Source: Symbiodinium natans
Lineage: Eukaryota; Sar; Dinophyceae; Suessiales; Symbiodiniaceae
Assembly (NCBI GenBank): GCA_905221605.1
Contig: CAJNDS010002416.1
Span: 64,001-128,000 of the forward strand
DNA: 64,000 bases
Reading direction: 5' to 3'
Made by a program: the position numbers and the translations under genes. Below the pieces are notes generated by a model. The model was not told the DNA's origin and did no database searches. It saw only the letters and a list, made by a program, of their open reading frames with translations. Below, piece after piece: positions 21,555-32,761 of the stretch. Numbering within the stretch: the first letter of the stretch is position 1; each line of letters opens with the position of its first letter.

Positions 21555-22756
21555 GTGTTATGGTCAAGGGTGGGAAAGGGCTTAGGGCTTAGGGTTTAGG
21601 GTTTAGGGTTTAGGGTTTAGGGTTTAGGGTTTCAGGGTCTAGAAACCCTGGAACCCTCATGGGGCTTTTGGGGGGGCTTCTTTAGGCCTTATTTGGGGTT
21701 CAAGGCTTGGGGTTTGGAGGCTGGGGCTTAGGGTTTTGGGCTTCTTTACGCTTCTAGATGCCTTAGTTGAGGAGTGGGTGCCCTGCTTCCTTATGAACAC
21801 CTTAAGGGGGGGTGGTTCATGGGGGGCAGGTACCTAGAAAACCTTGGGGATGCTTAGGGAGCCTTAGGGAGTAGCAGGGAGTATTCGGGAACCTTGGGTT
21901 ACATAACCCGCTTGATAAAACCCTAAACCCTAAACCCTAAACCCTAAACCCTAAACCCAAAACCCTAAACCCTAAACCCTAAACCCCTAAACCCCTAAAG
22001 CCCGAAGTCCTAGCAGCCCAATGTGTCCATCCTGGTCTACGGTCCTTGTAAACCCTTATCAACACACTTATAAGTAGCGTTATGCAACCTTTATACACCT
22101 TTATAAGACCCTGAGGGCATGATGTAACCCAAGAAAGTTTTGGGTTTAGGGTTTAGGGTTTAGGGTTTAAGGTTTAGGGTTTAGGGTTTAGGGTTTAGGC
22201 TCCCCAATACTCCGATAACTTGGCAGCCCAGAGTGTCGATCCCCAAGACGACAGCAGCCCAAAATTGACCCTTCGCTTCAGGGTTGGGGGTTTAGGGTTT
22301 GGGGTTTCGGGTTCAGGGTGTGGGGTTTCGGGTTTAGGGTTTAGGGTTTGGGGTTGGTTTGGGGTTTAGGATTGGGGGTTTAGGGGTATCTTGCTAGGGG
22401 CGGGAGCCTTCACTGAGCCCAAGCCCATCCATTTCGGAGCCCAAGCAACAAGACTATGAATCCTCTGAGCCTCATCAACCCCTGTATGCACCCTCAACCC
22501 TAACCCTAAGCCCCAAACCCTCAACCCTAAGAACCCTAAACCCCAGATACCTGAGCCCTAAACCACCACGGCATTGTCACTACATGATGACGATCAGCTC
22601 CACGGCTCTTCGGGCTCACATTGTGGGTGTTTAGGGTTTAGGGTTTAGGGTTTAGGGTTTAGGGCACCTGTATGGCTTGTACCTTCTTCTTGCGAACCAC
22701 TTGGGTGCATGTTGTCGACAGCTCGTAAGAAGGGACAGGGCCGCACTGACGGACTG

Positions 22757-23080
22757 TAGGGTTTAGGGTTTAGGGTTTAGGGTTTAGGGTTTAGGGTTTA
22801 GGGTTTAGGGTTTCCAGGATTCAGGTTTTAGGGTTTTAGGGGGTTGCGTAGGGAAGTGCGATGAAGGGTCCGTTCTAGAGGGTGGTCTGAGTTCCCAACA
22901 CTCCCTACACTCCGAAACCCTAAATCCTGAACCCACATCCCGCCCCAAACCCTAAACCCTACACCCTATACCCTAAACCCTAAACCCTAAACCCTAAACC
23001 CTAAACCCTAAACCCTAAACCCTAAACCCTAAACCCTAAACCCTACACTCCGAAACCCTAAACCCTAAACCCTAAATTCC
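22757..23080. repeat. Facing TTTAGGG and CCCTAAA arrays
   Basis: A TTTAGGG array (22,757-22,812) and a CCCTAAA array (about 22,940-23,080) face each other across a 110-bp spacer, the arrangement expected of one intron in the proposed model. Confidence 0.9.
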
Positions 23081-23177
23081 CCACTACACCTCGCACATCG
23101 CCCCCCGGCGGCTCAGACCAAGCTTGGTTGAGAAGGGAGCGGGGCGGCGCGGGCGGGGGCTCGGAGCGAGGGAAGCC

Positions 23178-23244
23178 ATGGCATCTATCTTCCACGTGGT
23201 CGAGAGGCGCGCATGGGCGACACTCCTGGGCTCCCTTTCTAGGC
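23178..23244 (+). CDS. Possible initiator exon
   Basis: GGAAGCC-ATG-G, a good initiation context, opens MASIFHVVERRAWATLLGSL and continues to a GTTTTAGGG junction at 23,245. The GC-rich leader 23,095-23,177 could be a 5' untranslated region. CCCTAAA lies upstream, TTTAGGG downstream. Confidence 0.4.
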
Positions 23245-23514
23245 GTTTTAGGGTTTAGGGTTTAGGGTTTAGGGTTTAGGGTTCAGGGCTCAGGGCTTTG
23301 GGCTCAGGGCGTAGGGCTTAGGGCTTAGGGTTTTAGGCTTTCTCTAAATTCGGGTCCCTTCTGGGTTCACCGAAATACAACGGCACCGGTATATAGTAAG
23401 GACCCAACGTAGGACACACATTTGAAGAGCTACCGACATCTTTTTAGTTTTTGGGGGGTATGGGGTTGAATGTTTGAGCCCAGGGTCTGGTCAGTGATCT
23501 TGTTTATTTCTCCT

Positions 23515-23640
23515 TGTACCCTAAACCCTAAACCCTAAACCCTAAACCCTAAACCCTAAACCCTAAACCCTAAACCCTAAACCCTAAACCCTAAACCCTA
23601 AACCCTAAACCCTAAACCCTAAACCCTAAACCCTAAACCC
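23515..23640 (-). repeat. CCCTAAA array
   Basis: About 18 near-perfect units. Confidence 0.95.
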
Positions 23641-23717
23641 AAAATAGCAAGGCACTTACCTTTCTCAAGTTTAAAGAGAAGAACTTCGGACATGCCCGCG
23701 CTAAGCCCTAAACCCGA

Positions 23718-23856
23718 AACCCTAGCAACCCTAGAAACCCTAGAAACCCTCGAAACCCTAGAAACCCTCGAAACCCTCGAAACCCTAGAAACCCTAGAAA
23801 CCCTAGAAACCCTAGAAACCCTAGAAACCCTAGAAACCCTAGAAACCCTAAAGCCC
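23718..23856 (-). repeat. CCCTAGAAA 9-bp variant array
   Basis: About 14 copies of a 9-bp derivative with a few CCCTCGAAA units, distinct from the heptamer arrays on both sides. Confidence 0.92.
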
Positions 23857-23911
23857 TGACCCTAATCCCCAAACCGACATCGTCTTTAACCCCTCAGGTC
23901 CATTTCCTTAG

Positions 23912-23971
23912 CTGGAATTTGCGGAAGGGGCCTTCGGTTCCTTCAAGAGGGACTACGTGGGGGTTCCCTAA
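23912..23971 (+). CDS. Exon-like island with stop
   Basis: After CCTTAG the frame LEFAEGAFGSFKRDYVGVP ends at TAA (23,969-23,971), so it may be a terminal exon. A longer alternative frame beginning after CCTCAG at 23,897 is also open. CCCTAGAAA repeat lies upstream, TTTAGGG at 24,000. Confidence 0.43.
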   Translation: MEFAEGAFGSFKRDYVGVP

Positions 23972-24025
23972 CAACCAGCAAGCTTGGGGTTGTGGGACTC
24001 AGGGTTTAGGGTTTAGGGTGTTTAA

Positions 24026-24180
24026 ACCCTAAACCCTAAACCCTAAACCCTAAACCCTAAACCCTAAACCCTAAACCCTAAACCCTAAACCCCAAACCCT
24101 AAACCCTAAACCCTAAACCCTAAACCCTAAACCCCAAACCCCAAACCCCAAACCCCAAACCCTAAACCCTAAACCCTAAA
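24026..24180 (-). repeat. CCCTAAA/CCCCAAA array
   Basis: About 22 units, following directly on a short TTTAGGG stretch so that the two strands meet head to head at about 24,020. From 24,180 to 24,580 I see no gene. Confidence 0.93.
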
Positions 24181-24670
24181 TCGACTGTGGCTAGGACTAG
24201 GACCCAGAGTAGGCCCTTGTTCCCTCTTTTTGGAGCTTAGGCTCCCTCCGCTGCCCCTCAAAAAGGGTACCCTTGTCATTGCTCGATTATTCTTGGTCTT
24301 AGTCTAAGGGTAGCTTCATGGCCCTCCTTTTCAAGGGTGGCCCTTGGCTTGTATAGGGTATTTTTAAGGTGTATCCTAAGGCTTACCTAAGATTTAGGTG
24401 GATTCTTACCTCAGTGCCGCGCGCTCGATGCCACTGGCAGCTTTCGGCCTAAGCGTTGGCCGGCGCAGAGTGTGTCGGAAGCGGTTGGGTTTGGATACGG
24501 TTTAGGGCTCAGAGTTTCATATGGTTGGATGGCCTCAGGCTTACACCCGCTCCAAGAAGCCCTAAATTTAGGGTTTAAGACTCAGGGTTTTAGGGTTTAG
24601 GGTTTGGGGTTTAGGGATCTTAGGGTTTAGGGTCTAGGGTTTAGGGATCTTGGGATCTGAGAACTCTCAG

Positions 24671-24767
24671 CCAAAGCCGTCCTGTGCCACGCGCGCTGAA
24701 GCCATGGTCAGCCAAGTGAGGGCCCCAAGTGGGTCTCTGAAGCCTCAGGGAACTAATGGAGTTGCAA
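24671..24767 (+). CDS. Exon-like island
   Basis: After CTCTCAG the frame PKPSCATRAEAMVSQVRAPS and onward is open for 97 bp to a GTAGGG donor candidate. TTTAGGG repeat precedes and CCCTAAA follows. Function unknown. Confidence 0.38.
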
Positions 24768-25049
24768 GTAGGGTTGTAGGTCAACCCTAAACCCCTAAAC
24801 CGCATAAACCCGAAACCCAAAGCCCGAAACCCAAAGCCCGAAACCCCAAGCCCGAAACCCTAAACCCTAAACCCTAAACCCTAAACCCTAAACCCTAAAC
24901 CCTAAACCCTAAACCCTAAACCCTAAACCATAGGTCCACTGGTGCCCGAAGGTGGGTTCTCCGACGTCTAACAACAATAGCAGAACCTGGTTCTCCTGCT
25001 TGCTACCTGCCTGAACCTTCAACTTGTGTTACCCTACACCCTAAATCCT

Positions 25050-25175
25050 AAACCCTAAACCCTAAACCCTAAACCCTAAACCCCAAACCCTAAACCCTAA
25101 ACCCTAAACCCTAAACCCTAAACCCTAAACCCTAAACCCTAAACCCTAAACCCTAAACCCTAAACCCTAAACCCT
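25050..25175 (-). repeat. CCCTAAA array
   Basis: About 18 units with one CCCCAAA. Confidence 0.95.
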
Positions 25176-25250
25176 ACACCCAGCCTAAATCCTCCGTCTC
25201 GCGCACCCTCGAAAGCTGCAGGGGTAATTCGGGGTTTGTGGTTTCAGTCT

Positions 25251-25396
25251 GATGATAGTTACATGGTCCCTGCATATGGTCCCTTACCTTCTTTAAAGGG
25301 TCCTGAAGTACGGGCCCCTGGGCTTGATGGGGTATATACGGGGTTGTTAAGGGGTCCCTTTTTAAGGGCCCATATGAAGAGGCCATGCAACTACCC
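25251..25396. mobile_element. Imperfect foldback element
   Basis: The left arm around GATAGTTACATGGTCCCTGC pairs imperfectly with the right arm around CCATATGAAGAGGCCATGC. It is non-coding; the reading frames across it are shadows. From 25,600 to 26,400 I see no convincing gene. Confidence 0.5.
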
Positions 25397-25519
25397 TTAC
25401 ATATAGGCCCAGACATGGGTACACCTCGAAGCCTATGTGATCCGGTTGTCTTTGGAGCGTTGGTTTTGAAAGCAACTCTATGGGGCCCTGATTGTATACT
25501 ACACAATCATGGACCGCTT

Positions 25520-25520
<1 letters not shown>

Positions 25521-25556
<36 letters not shown>
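25521..25556 (+). repeat. Poly-C run (36 bp)
   Basis: Thirty-six consecutive C residues, one of several long G/C homopolymers in the mosaic. Confidence 0.95.
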
Positions 25557-26559
25557 ATCCCCGCCCCGCCCCCAAACCCTGAACCCTAAACCCTGAACCT
25601 TACACTGCAAAGCCGCAAAACGGGACGAGGAGGAGGGGGAGCAGGACCTTAATCCTCCTCCTGGCCTTTGAAAGCTTTTGTTGAAGTATGAGCGCACGCC
25701 CCTCCATCCCAAGAAAGCAACTTGGGTTGCTGGTTAGCAGTGTAGGGGTTCAGGGTTTGGGCTTTGGGTTCCCACCCCCCTTCCCCCCTCGGTTTCGGGT
25801 TCAGGGGTGTCGCTTCTCGGGGCTTAAGGGAAGTCTTCCCGGAGCGCAGACCCCGAGCAAGGAATGTGCGGCAGTGGTGACCACCCTGACTCTGGTCTAT
25901 GGCACGTTTCTGATGATGCTACTCAGAGCAACCTGGGCCCTAACACTCACTTAGCCCTCAACCCCTGAACCCTTAGCCCCTGAACCCTTGACCCCTAAAC
26001 TTTCCGAAACCCGAAAATCCTAAATCCCTAAATTCTTATGCTGGGTTAGAGGCTTAGGGCTCGGATATTGGGTTCAGGGTTCTTGTCAGACGTGGATGAG
26101 TTAATTGCTAAGCCTTGAACCCTCGTGTTTCATGGATCTACTACGTATTGCTTAAAGGGAATACTGTTTTTTTTTTCGGCTCCTGGTACCCGGAGAAGGC
26201 CCTTATTCCCCTTGTTTTGGGGTTTAGGTTCCACCCTTTCCCATACGGCGGGTTGTGTTCAAAAATATCGTTTTTTCTGGGGTTTCTATTTTGGTACACA
26301 TAGCTTAGGGCTGGATACCGAAAGGGGAGGGAGGGTGACGACCCCAAACACCCTGAACCTTGAGCCCCCAAGCCCCTACACCCTCTGAACCCGCCCCCCT
26401 CCCCAACGAAAATGCAAACCCTAAACCCCTAAACCCCTACATCCACTAAACCCTAAACCCTAAATCCTAAACCCTAAACCCCAAACCCTAAACCCTAAAC
26501 CCCAAACCCTAAACCCTAAACCCCAAACCCTAAACCCCAAACGCCCGAACGTCCCTCAG

Positions 26560-26636
26560 ACGAGGCTGCGGGTAGAGCATCCTGCCGTCGCCTTCAGAAC
26601 GCCGCATGGGTTGCATGGAGCCTTCGGGCTTGCAGG
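26560..26636 (+). CDS. Exon-like island
   Basis: Between CCTCAG and GGTTTAGGG; frame TRLRVEHPAVAFRTPHGLHG continues AFGLA. The other frames contain stops. CCCTAAA/CCCCAAA upstream, TTTAGGG directly downstream. Confidence 0.48.
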
Positions 26637-27269
26637 GTTTAGGGTTTAGGGTTTAGGGTTTAGGGTTTAGGGTTCAGGGTTCAGGGTTCAGGGTTTCGGG
26701 GGGTTGTGGCGGTTTGTAGGGATTTGTAGGGGTTTGTTGGGGATTGCAGGTTTGGTGGGGGTATAGGTTTAGAGTATCTTTGTATGGTTATAAGGTTTTT
26801 TGGGTTTGCAGGGGTTTGTAATGCTTTGTGGGGTTTTTAGGGGCTTAAAGGTTAGGGTTCAGGGTATTTTGTAGGAATTTTAGGGTCCATGGGATTTGTA
26901 CAGTATCTGGGGTTTACAGGGTTCTTAGCTGTTGCATTCGGGTTATGAGGGCTGAGGGTTGAGGTTTAGGGGTAGGGGGGGGGTGTAGGCTTCGGGGATA
27001 AACAGGTTCAGGGTGAGGCTTCGTGGCCAATCGGTTCAGGGTTGAGGGTTCTTGGGGTTCTGGGTTTTAGGATTTAGGGTTTAGGGTTTAGGGTTTTGGT
27101 GTTTCGGGGCTCATAAGTTCAGCGTCAGGTTGATGGTCTAGGGTTTCTAGGAGTTTGGGTCCTGCAGCCTCAGTGCTGAAAGGGCTTCGGGGCTTTGAGG
27201 GCTTGAAAGGGAGTTGGTCTAGAGGGGGGTAGTAGGGGAACCCATGAGGCAAAAGTGGAACCTCTTGAG

Positions 27270-27347
27270 GCGGCCTCAACCAAGCCGAATCTGCAACACG
27301 TTCGGCCTCACAAGCCTCCACCGCCCCCAACCTACAATGCAAGAATC
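27270..27347 (+). CDS. Weak exon-like island
   Basis: After CTTGAG the plus frame AASTKPNLQHVRPHKPPPPP is open, but a minus-strand frame of similar length is open too. Strand is uncertain. Confidence 0.28.
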
Positions 27348-27587
27348 CATGAAATCGCATGCCCTAAGGCCCAAACCCCAAACCCTAAACATTAAACCCT
27401 AAACCTTAAACCCTAAACCCCAAACCCTAAACCCCAAACCCCAAAACCCAAAACCAAAACCCAAACCCTAAACCCCAACCCCTAATCCCTAAACCCCCAA
27501 ACCCTAAAACCCCTAAACCCCAAACCCTAAACCCCAAACCCCAGACCCTAAACCCTAAACCCCAAACCCCAAACCCGCTTTTCCCAG

Positions 27588-27644
27588 GCTGCTTGTCTCA
27601 GTGGGTGCGCTGAGGGGCATGGGCCTCTCGGAGGCGCCCCTGGG
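27588..27644 (+). CDS. Exon-like island
   Basis: 57 bp between TTCCCAG and GTTTAGGG; frame LLVSVGALRGMGLSEAPL. CCCCAAA/CCCTAAA upstream, TTTAGGG(G) immediately downstream. Confidence 0.45.
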
Positions 27645-27930
27645 GTTTAGGGTTTAGGGGTTTAGGGGTTTAGGGGTTTAGGGGTTTAGGGGTTTAGGGG
27701 TTTAGGGGTTTAGGGGTTTAGGGGTTTAGGGGTTTAGGGGTTTAGGGGTTTTAGGGGTTTTAGGGGTGTGAGGGTTTAGGGGTGCGGGGGTTTAGGGGTT
27801 TAGGGATTTAGGGGTTTAGGGGTTTAGGGGTTGAGGGGTTGAGGGGTTGAGGGGTTGAGGGGTTGAGGGGTTGAGGGGTTGAGGGGTTGAGGGTTTGAGG
27901 GGTTGAGGGGTTGAGGGGTGTAGGGCTCAG
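27645..27930 (+). repeat. TTTAGGGG then TTGAGGGG octamer array
   Basis: An octameric TTTAGGGG array switches near 27,830 to TTGAGGGG for about 11 units. Two successive variant units have each been amplified locally. Confidence 0.93.
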
Positions 27931-28422
27931 TGTTGAGGGTTCAGGGTTGTGGGTGAACTTTTGGGACTTTGAGTCTTCAGGCATTTTAGGGGGTATCGTT
28001 TTAAGGCCCTCAACCGTTAAAAACACAAGGACCTAAACCCCACACCCTAAACCCTAAACCTTAAGCCTGTCCTGAACGCTGGTCTGTGGCCTGATGGCTC
28101 CGGGCAAAAAGATCGAGGGCTTCAGATGTCCCTAAACCTTACACCCCGAAAATTCGAGATGTGTTTTTGCGTGAGGGACATGAGGGCCCTGAGCCCTGAC
28201 AGATGCTTCCCAACCCTGAGACCCCAAGGCCCTAAAACCTGGAACCCCGAAAGCTCCAAACCCTAAGCCCTGAAACCCCTAAAAACCCTGGACCCGAAAC
28301 CCTAGACCCCAAGCCCTAAACCTCTACACCACTTTGAACTGGAGCCCTCGAGCCCAGCGCAAGTCAAGTACTTCTCGTGTTCGGTTTGGGGTTTAGGGTT
28401 TAGGGGCCACACCTGTAGCCAG

Positions 28423-28480
28423 GTGCACATGCGAATCTCGAAGAAGCGCCAAGAAATCTGGCCACTCGGCCCCACTCACA
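28423..28480 (+). CDS. Exon-like island
   Basis: Between AGCCAG and GTAGAT: VHMRISKKRQEIWPLGPTHS, basic and protein-like. A longer minus-strand frame overlaps but is less convincing. Confidence 0.43.
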
Positions 28481-29138
28481 GTAGATATAAGTGTGGAGGG
28501 ATTCCTTTCCAATTTAGGTACCCTATACCCTAAAACCTTCACCCCAAGCCCTGAAATTCCAAGCTCAGAATAGCCTCCCCTAAAGCCTACCTGATCCGGG
28601 CCGCCCGCAGACGACTGGGTAAAGCGGCTTCCACCCTCCACTACTCTCCACCCTAAACCCTAAACCCTAAACCCTAAACCCTAAAACCCTAAACCCGAAA
28701 ACCCTAAACCCCAAACCCTAAACCCTAAACAGAGAATTGCACCTGAGCTCAACCTCAGCGGTTGATGCACCTGAAGAGCTCCTGACGCTACTTCCTTAGC
28801 CAACAGTTGAACTCTAAGTTTTTGGGGTTTCCCGATTTAGTAGGAAGAGTTTTACTCTTTTTTAAAAATGAAAGAGATAAGAAGAATCAAGTTCAACATT
28901 CTTGTTTAAATCCTTGGCTGCTGGAGAAAAGTAGGACAACGGCCTCCGCACGATGTCTGTTCTTCGAGGTTTCTTGCGCGGTCCCGCTTCGGGTATATAC
29001 TCTGGTTCGAGGCAAGCAGGCCTAAACTTTAAACCCTGAAGCCTAAAGCCTCAACCTCTAAACCCTAAACCCTAAACCCTAAACCCTAAACCCCAAACCC
29101 CAAACCCCAAACCCCAAACCTTAATTCGCCTTCTTCAG

Positions 29139-29185
29139 GCTGGCCTGTGCTGCACTCTCGGCGACAACCTCCGAGCTGTCCCTGG
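29139..29185 (+). CDS. Exon-like island
   Basis: After CTTCTTCAG the frame AGLCCTLGDNLRAVPG is open to the CCCTAAA repeat. Short; donor unclear. Confidence 0.33.
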
Positions 29186-29366
29186 GCACCCTAAACCCTA
29201 AACCCAAAAACCCTAAGAGCCTAAACCCTAAACCCTAAACCCTAAGCCCTCAGCCCTAAGCCCTAAACCCTAAATCCCAAACCCTTGAAAGTCCTAAACC
29301 CTAAACCCTGAACCCCGAAACCCTAAACCCTAAGTCGCTAAAACCCTATCATCCACAAGAACCCTA

Positions 29367-29507
29367 AGTAAACTTAAGTAAACTTAAGTAAACTTAAGTA
29401 AACTTAAGTAAACTTAAGTAAACTTAAGTAAACTTAAGTAAACTTAAGTAAACTTAAGTAAACTTAAGTAAACTTAAGTATATAAACTTAAGTAAACTTA
29501 AGTAAAC
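29367..29507. repeat. 10-bp tandem repeat TAAACTTAAG
   Basis: About 14 copies of TAAACTTAAG with one interruption near 29,480. The unit contains the palindrome CTTAAG and is unrelated to the telomere heptamer. Confidence 0.95.
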
Positions 29508-30049
29508 CCTAACCCTCAACCCTTAGCCCTAAACCCTAACCCCTGGACCCTACACCTTGAACCCTAAACTCTCAACCCTGGATTCGCTTTAGGTGGGGGG
29601 TTTGAGGTTTCAGGGCCTAGGGTTTTAGGCTGTTCGGGTTTCTGCTGTAGAGTTTTCGAGTTTTTGTAGAGTTTGTGAGGAAAACTTTTTTTGGGTTATT
29701 GTGGGCTTTCGGGGTTTGTGGCTTTGTAGCATCCTGGGGTGTAGGGGTCATGGCTCTAGGAGGCAAGAACTTGTCTGTGCATTGCGAAGAGTAGTGCTCT
29801 AGTGAGTTGAAATTCTGTTTCTTTGGTTTTCATTGCCCGCCTCGCAGCCCACTCACGAAGCCTTAAAACCTCTCAGGGTCTTTATGTGGGCAGTTTCCTA
29901 AATTAGGGGCCCCTTTTTGGGTACCCAGGAGAAGGTGGGCACCCCTTAAACAGGCATCCCCCAAAAGGGACCCGAATATAGAGAACCACCCATGCGTGGG
30001 ATGAGCCTGAGGTGCGAGTTTGGGGGTTTTAGTAGGGGCTTTAGGGGCT

Positions 30050-30213
30050 TTGGGGGTAGGGGCTTTAGGGGCTTTAGGGGCTTTAGGGGCTTTAGGGGCT
30101 TTAGGGGCTTTAGGGGCTTTAGGGGCTTTAGGGGCTTTAGGGGCTTTAGGGGCTTTAGGGGCTTTAGGGGCTTTAGGGGCTTTAGGGGCTTTAGGGGCTT
30201 TAGGGGCTTTAGG
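30050..30213 (+). repeat. 9-bp tandem repeat GGGGCTTTA
   Basis: About 17 perfect copies. All frames are open because 9 is a multiple of 3, giving tripeptide-repeat shadow frames (GFR and ALG on plus, KPL on minus). I see no start context or flanking exon and do not call a gene. Confidence 0.93.
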
Positions 30214-30329
30214 TTACTGGGCACTTTGCAGGCGTTGGCGGGTTGAAACGTTGGGACCGGGGTTTCTTGTTGCGAGTTTTGTTTTTTGTTGGGGGGGCGG
30301 GGGGGGGCTTCCGAAACCCTAAACCCTAA

Positions 30330-30424
30330 ACCCCTAAACCCCTAAACCCCGAAACCCCTAAACCCCTAAACCCCTAAACCCCTAAACCCCTAAACCCCTA
30401 AACCCCTAAACCCCTAAACCCTTA
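30330..30424 (-). repeat. CCCCTAAA octamer array
   Basis: About 11 octamer units with one CCCCGAAA. Confidence 0.92.
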
Positions 30425-30752
30425 AGTTTAGGGTCTTAGGGCTTGGGGGTTCCAAAAATTTCAGGATAGGAGCATGTCGGGAGTATATTTAGGGTGCATC
30501 TTTCTTCTCTGAGAAAAATGCGCATATGAAGGTTGCGAGGAGGGGCCGCCGGAAGTGACCATTCTGCCACGCTGTACCCTTGGCTACACTCTACATGTTT
30601 GGTTCCTATGTAACCCTTCAAAAGCAACACACAAAAAAGGAAAAAGACAACTACACGATGGCGTTTTGTAGCCCCTAAGGTCCCTCGGTTTAGGGTTTAG
30701 GCTTTTTAGGTTTTCTCGCTGTGTGTGACCGTCTAACCCACACAGTCGCAAG

Positions 30753-30834
30753 GTATGCAATCGCGCACATTTGCGCCTACCTTGTCCTGCCGGGGGCGGG
30801 GGTCGTCCCGCCCTACACGCAGGCCGGCGAAAGC
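30753..30834 (+). CDS. Exon-like island, hydrophobic
   Basis: After CGCAAG the frame YAIAHICAYLVLPGAGVVPP continues YTQAGES until CCCGAAA repeat starts. Hydrophobic, so possibly part of a membrane protein. Among the most convincing islands; family unknown. Confidence 0.55.
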
Positions 30835-30837
30835 CGA

Positions 30838-30955
30838 AACCCGAAACCCGAAACCCGAAACCCGAAACCCGAAACCCGAAACCCTAAACCCTAAACCCTA
30901 AACCCTAGATCCTAAACCCTAAACCCTAAACCCTAAACCCAAGCCCTAAACCCGC
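30838..30955 (-). repeat. CCCGAAA to CCCTAAA array
   Basis: Seven CCCGAAA units grade into CCCTAAA directly at the edge of the island 30,753-30,834. Confidence 0.92.
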
Positions 30956-31580
30956 AGACCAGAAGTTTTGGAACTTGGCCGGGGCAGGTTACCCTTTTTG
31001 AAACACTTCTGTGCCCTAAAGCCCCAAACCCTGGACCAGGCTAGGAAGCCTGGTAGCCCATTGGTACCCTCAACACGTAAGCCCTAAAGCTTACGGTGTT
31101 TATGGCTTAGGGTACACGGTGAGCCCTCCTACGCTCCTTATAAATGGCATGTTTTTCTTGAGTAGGAAGCCATAAACCCCAAACCCAAAAGGAAATCCCA
31201 CTACCATGTCCTTGGCAGCCGAGTGTTACCCCCTTCCCTTTCGTTTGGTTCAAGGTTCCCTTATTTAAAGCGGCCAACCCCAAAACGGGTGCGCTTGTTA
31301 TACTATGGTTACTGGGCTACCAAGGAAGCCAGTTGAAAATCCAATGAGTTTGCTGCTCCTTCTTCTTCAACCAACTCAGCCTCCTCACCATTCTCTTCAT
31401 CTTGCTGTCTCTCATTCCCCAACCAGTGTGTGGAACACTATGTATCGGGTTCCAACATACAGAGAAGGCGGTGTTAGAGCGGCATGCCCTTCTGCGATCA
31501 GGGGCTTTCCAGGCCCGAGGCCTGCTCAGATTTTGGGCGAAAAGCGTGCTCTCGCCTAGGCACGGCCGTGGCCGCGGACT

Positions 31581-31705
31581 CGAAGCTGTCATCGCTTTTG
31601 TGGAGGTCTGCGCTCACGCAATGCCAAGCTGTCGTCGCTTTTTTTGGATGTCCGGGCTCGCGAGAAGCGAAGCTGTCATGGCTTTTTGTTTCCGACTCTT
31701 CTCAT
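31581..31705 (+). repeat. 44-bp tandem repeat, about 2.7 copies
   Basis: AAGCTGTC(A/G)T(C/G)GCTTTT recurs at about 31,583, 31,627 and 31,670, each followed in the first two copies by a diverged GGTCTGCGCTC-like segment. Several plus frames span it; I cannot decide whether it is coding. Confidence 0.7.
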
Positions 31706-32408
31706 CCACAGTCTCAAGTTCCTGGCAGTGCATCCCCGAAGTATCTCAGAATGGTCGTCTTCTTTGCAGCCTGTTCTAGGGGAGGTCTTGGGCTGCGAGG
31801 GATTTAACCCTAAACCTTAAACCCTAAACCCCCAACTCTGAACCCTAAACCCCAAACAGTGAGAGACCGTGGGGACACGAAAGGGCCGTCCAACGGTCCA
31901 AGAGCCTGTCAACACACCGAGACCACCCCGGAGTTTCCAGGCCATAACCTGTGGGTTTCGGGATTAGGGTTTAGGGTTTAGGGTGTAGGGTCAGAAGGTC
32001 TAGAAGTAGAAGTCAGAGGAATGGCTAAGGTCTATATCCCAGTGCTCCTCCTTTAGACATCTGGATTTATTGCCGCCCGCCTTGATAGGGGGTTTGGGGC
32101 AGAAACATTAAGCCCTCAAAGATCTGTGTTTGGAAAAGGTAATGGTAGTTGCGTCAATCACACCCGAGGGAGCAAGCACGATGTATGCACTCCAAGCCCA
32201 AAACCATAAGCCCTAAACCCTAAACCCTAAACCCTAAGCCCTAGCCCTAAAACCTGAATTAAACCCTAAGCGCTAAACCCTAAACCCCGAACACCTTGAG
32301 TGGTCTGGAGGTCCACTTTTGGTCCGCGCTCATATCGGGGCCTCTCAGCTCAAGCATGGGCTGGGGAACCATTGGCTTTCCGAGTTTTAGGGTTGAGGGT
32401 CGGGGATG

Positions 32409-32473
32409 GGGGGGGGGGGGAAGGATCGAGGGGGGGGGGGGGGGGAGGAAGGATCGGGGGGGGGGGGGGGAGG
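32409..32473 (+). repeat. G-rich low-complexity tract
   Basis: Three runs of 12-16 G separated by AAGGATCGA-like linkers. Confidence 0.9.
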
Positions 32474-32543
32474 GGTCCAGTCAGAAAATAATTTTCTTAA
32501 ACCTTGACCATCCCCAAAAATGCCAAGCCTAGGAGTATCTCTC

Positions 32544-32761
32544 CTAGAGCTGGAAGGGAAACTTAGTTACCCGGGCTTCCTGGCTGTTTCCAAGGTGACG
32601 ACATGCGAGCACTGAAACATCATCGTGCCCGATGGCCTGCGTGGCCACCTGCAGTGCAGTGAGGACCAGCCAGAAGGCGAGCCGTGCGATGCTGGCTGCG
32701 AGCTGCCCGAGGCTGCTGAGAGCCAGCGAGGAGTTGGCCAACAACATCCTGGTCGCGACAT
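32544..32761 (-). CDS. Minus-strand ORF fragment with hydrophobic segment
   Basis: On the minus strand the frame contains SLGQLAASIARLAFWLVLTA, a likely membrane-spanning or strongly amphipathic helix, and continues open to a stop at 32,544-32,546. It abuts telomere-like repeat at its upstream edge. It is the only spacer in the mosaic where the minus strand looks clearly better than plus, so it may be a captured gene fragment. No family recognised. Confidence 0.42.

Noticed and set aside
23718-23856. CRISPR array
   Set aside because: These are contiguous short tandem units without spacers; no array in the window has repeat-spacer structure.
29946-30322. Tripeptide-repeat proteins (KPL, GFR, ALG)
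   Set aside because: A 9-bp tandem repeat is open in all frames by construction, and there is no flanking exon evidence.
30753-30834. Joining all plus-strand islands into one protein
   Set aside because: Exon phases could not be reconciled by eye, several islands have two open frames, and at least four contain stops, so more than one gene or missing exons are likely.
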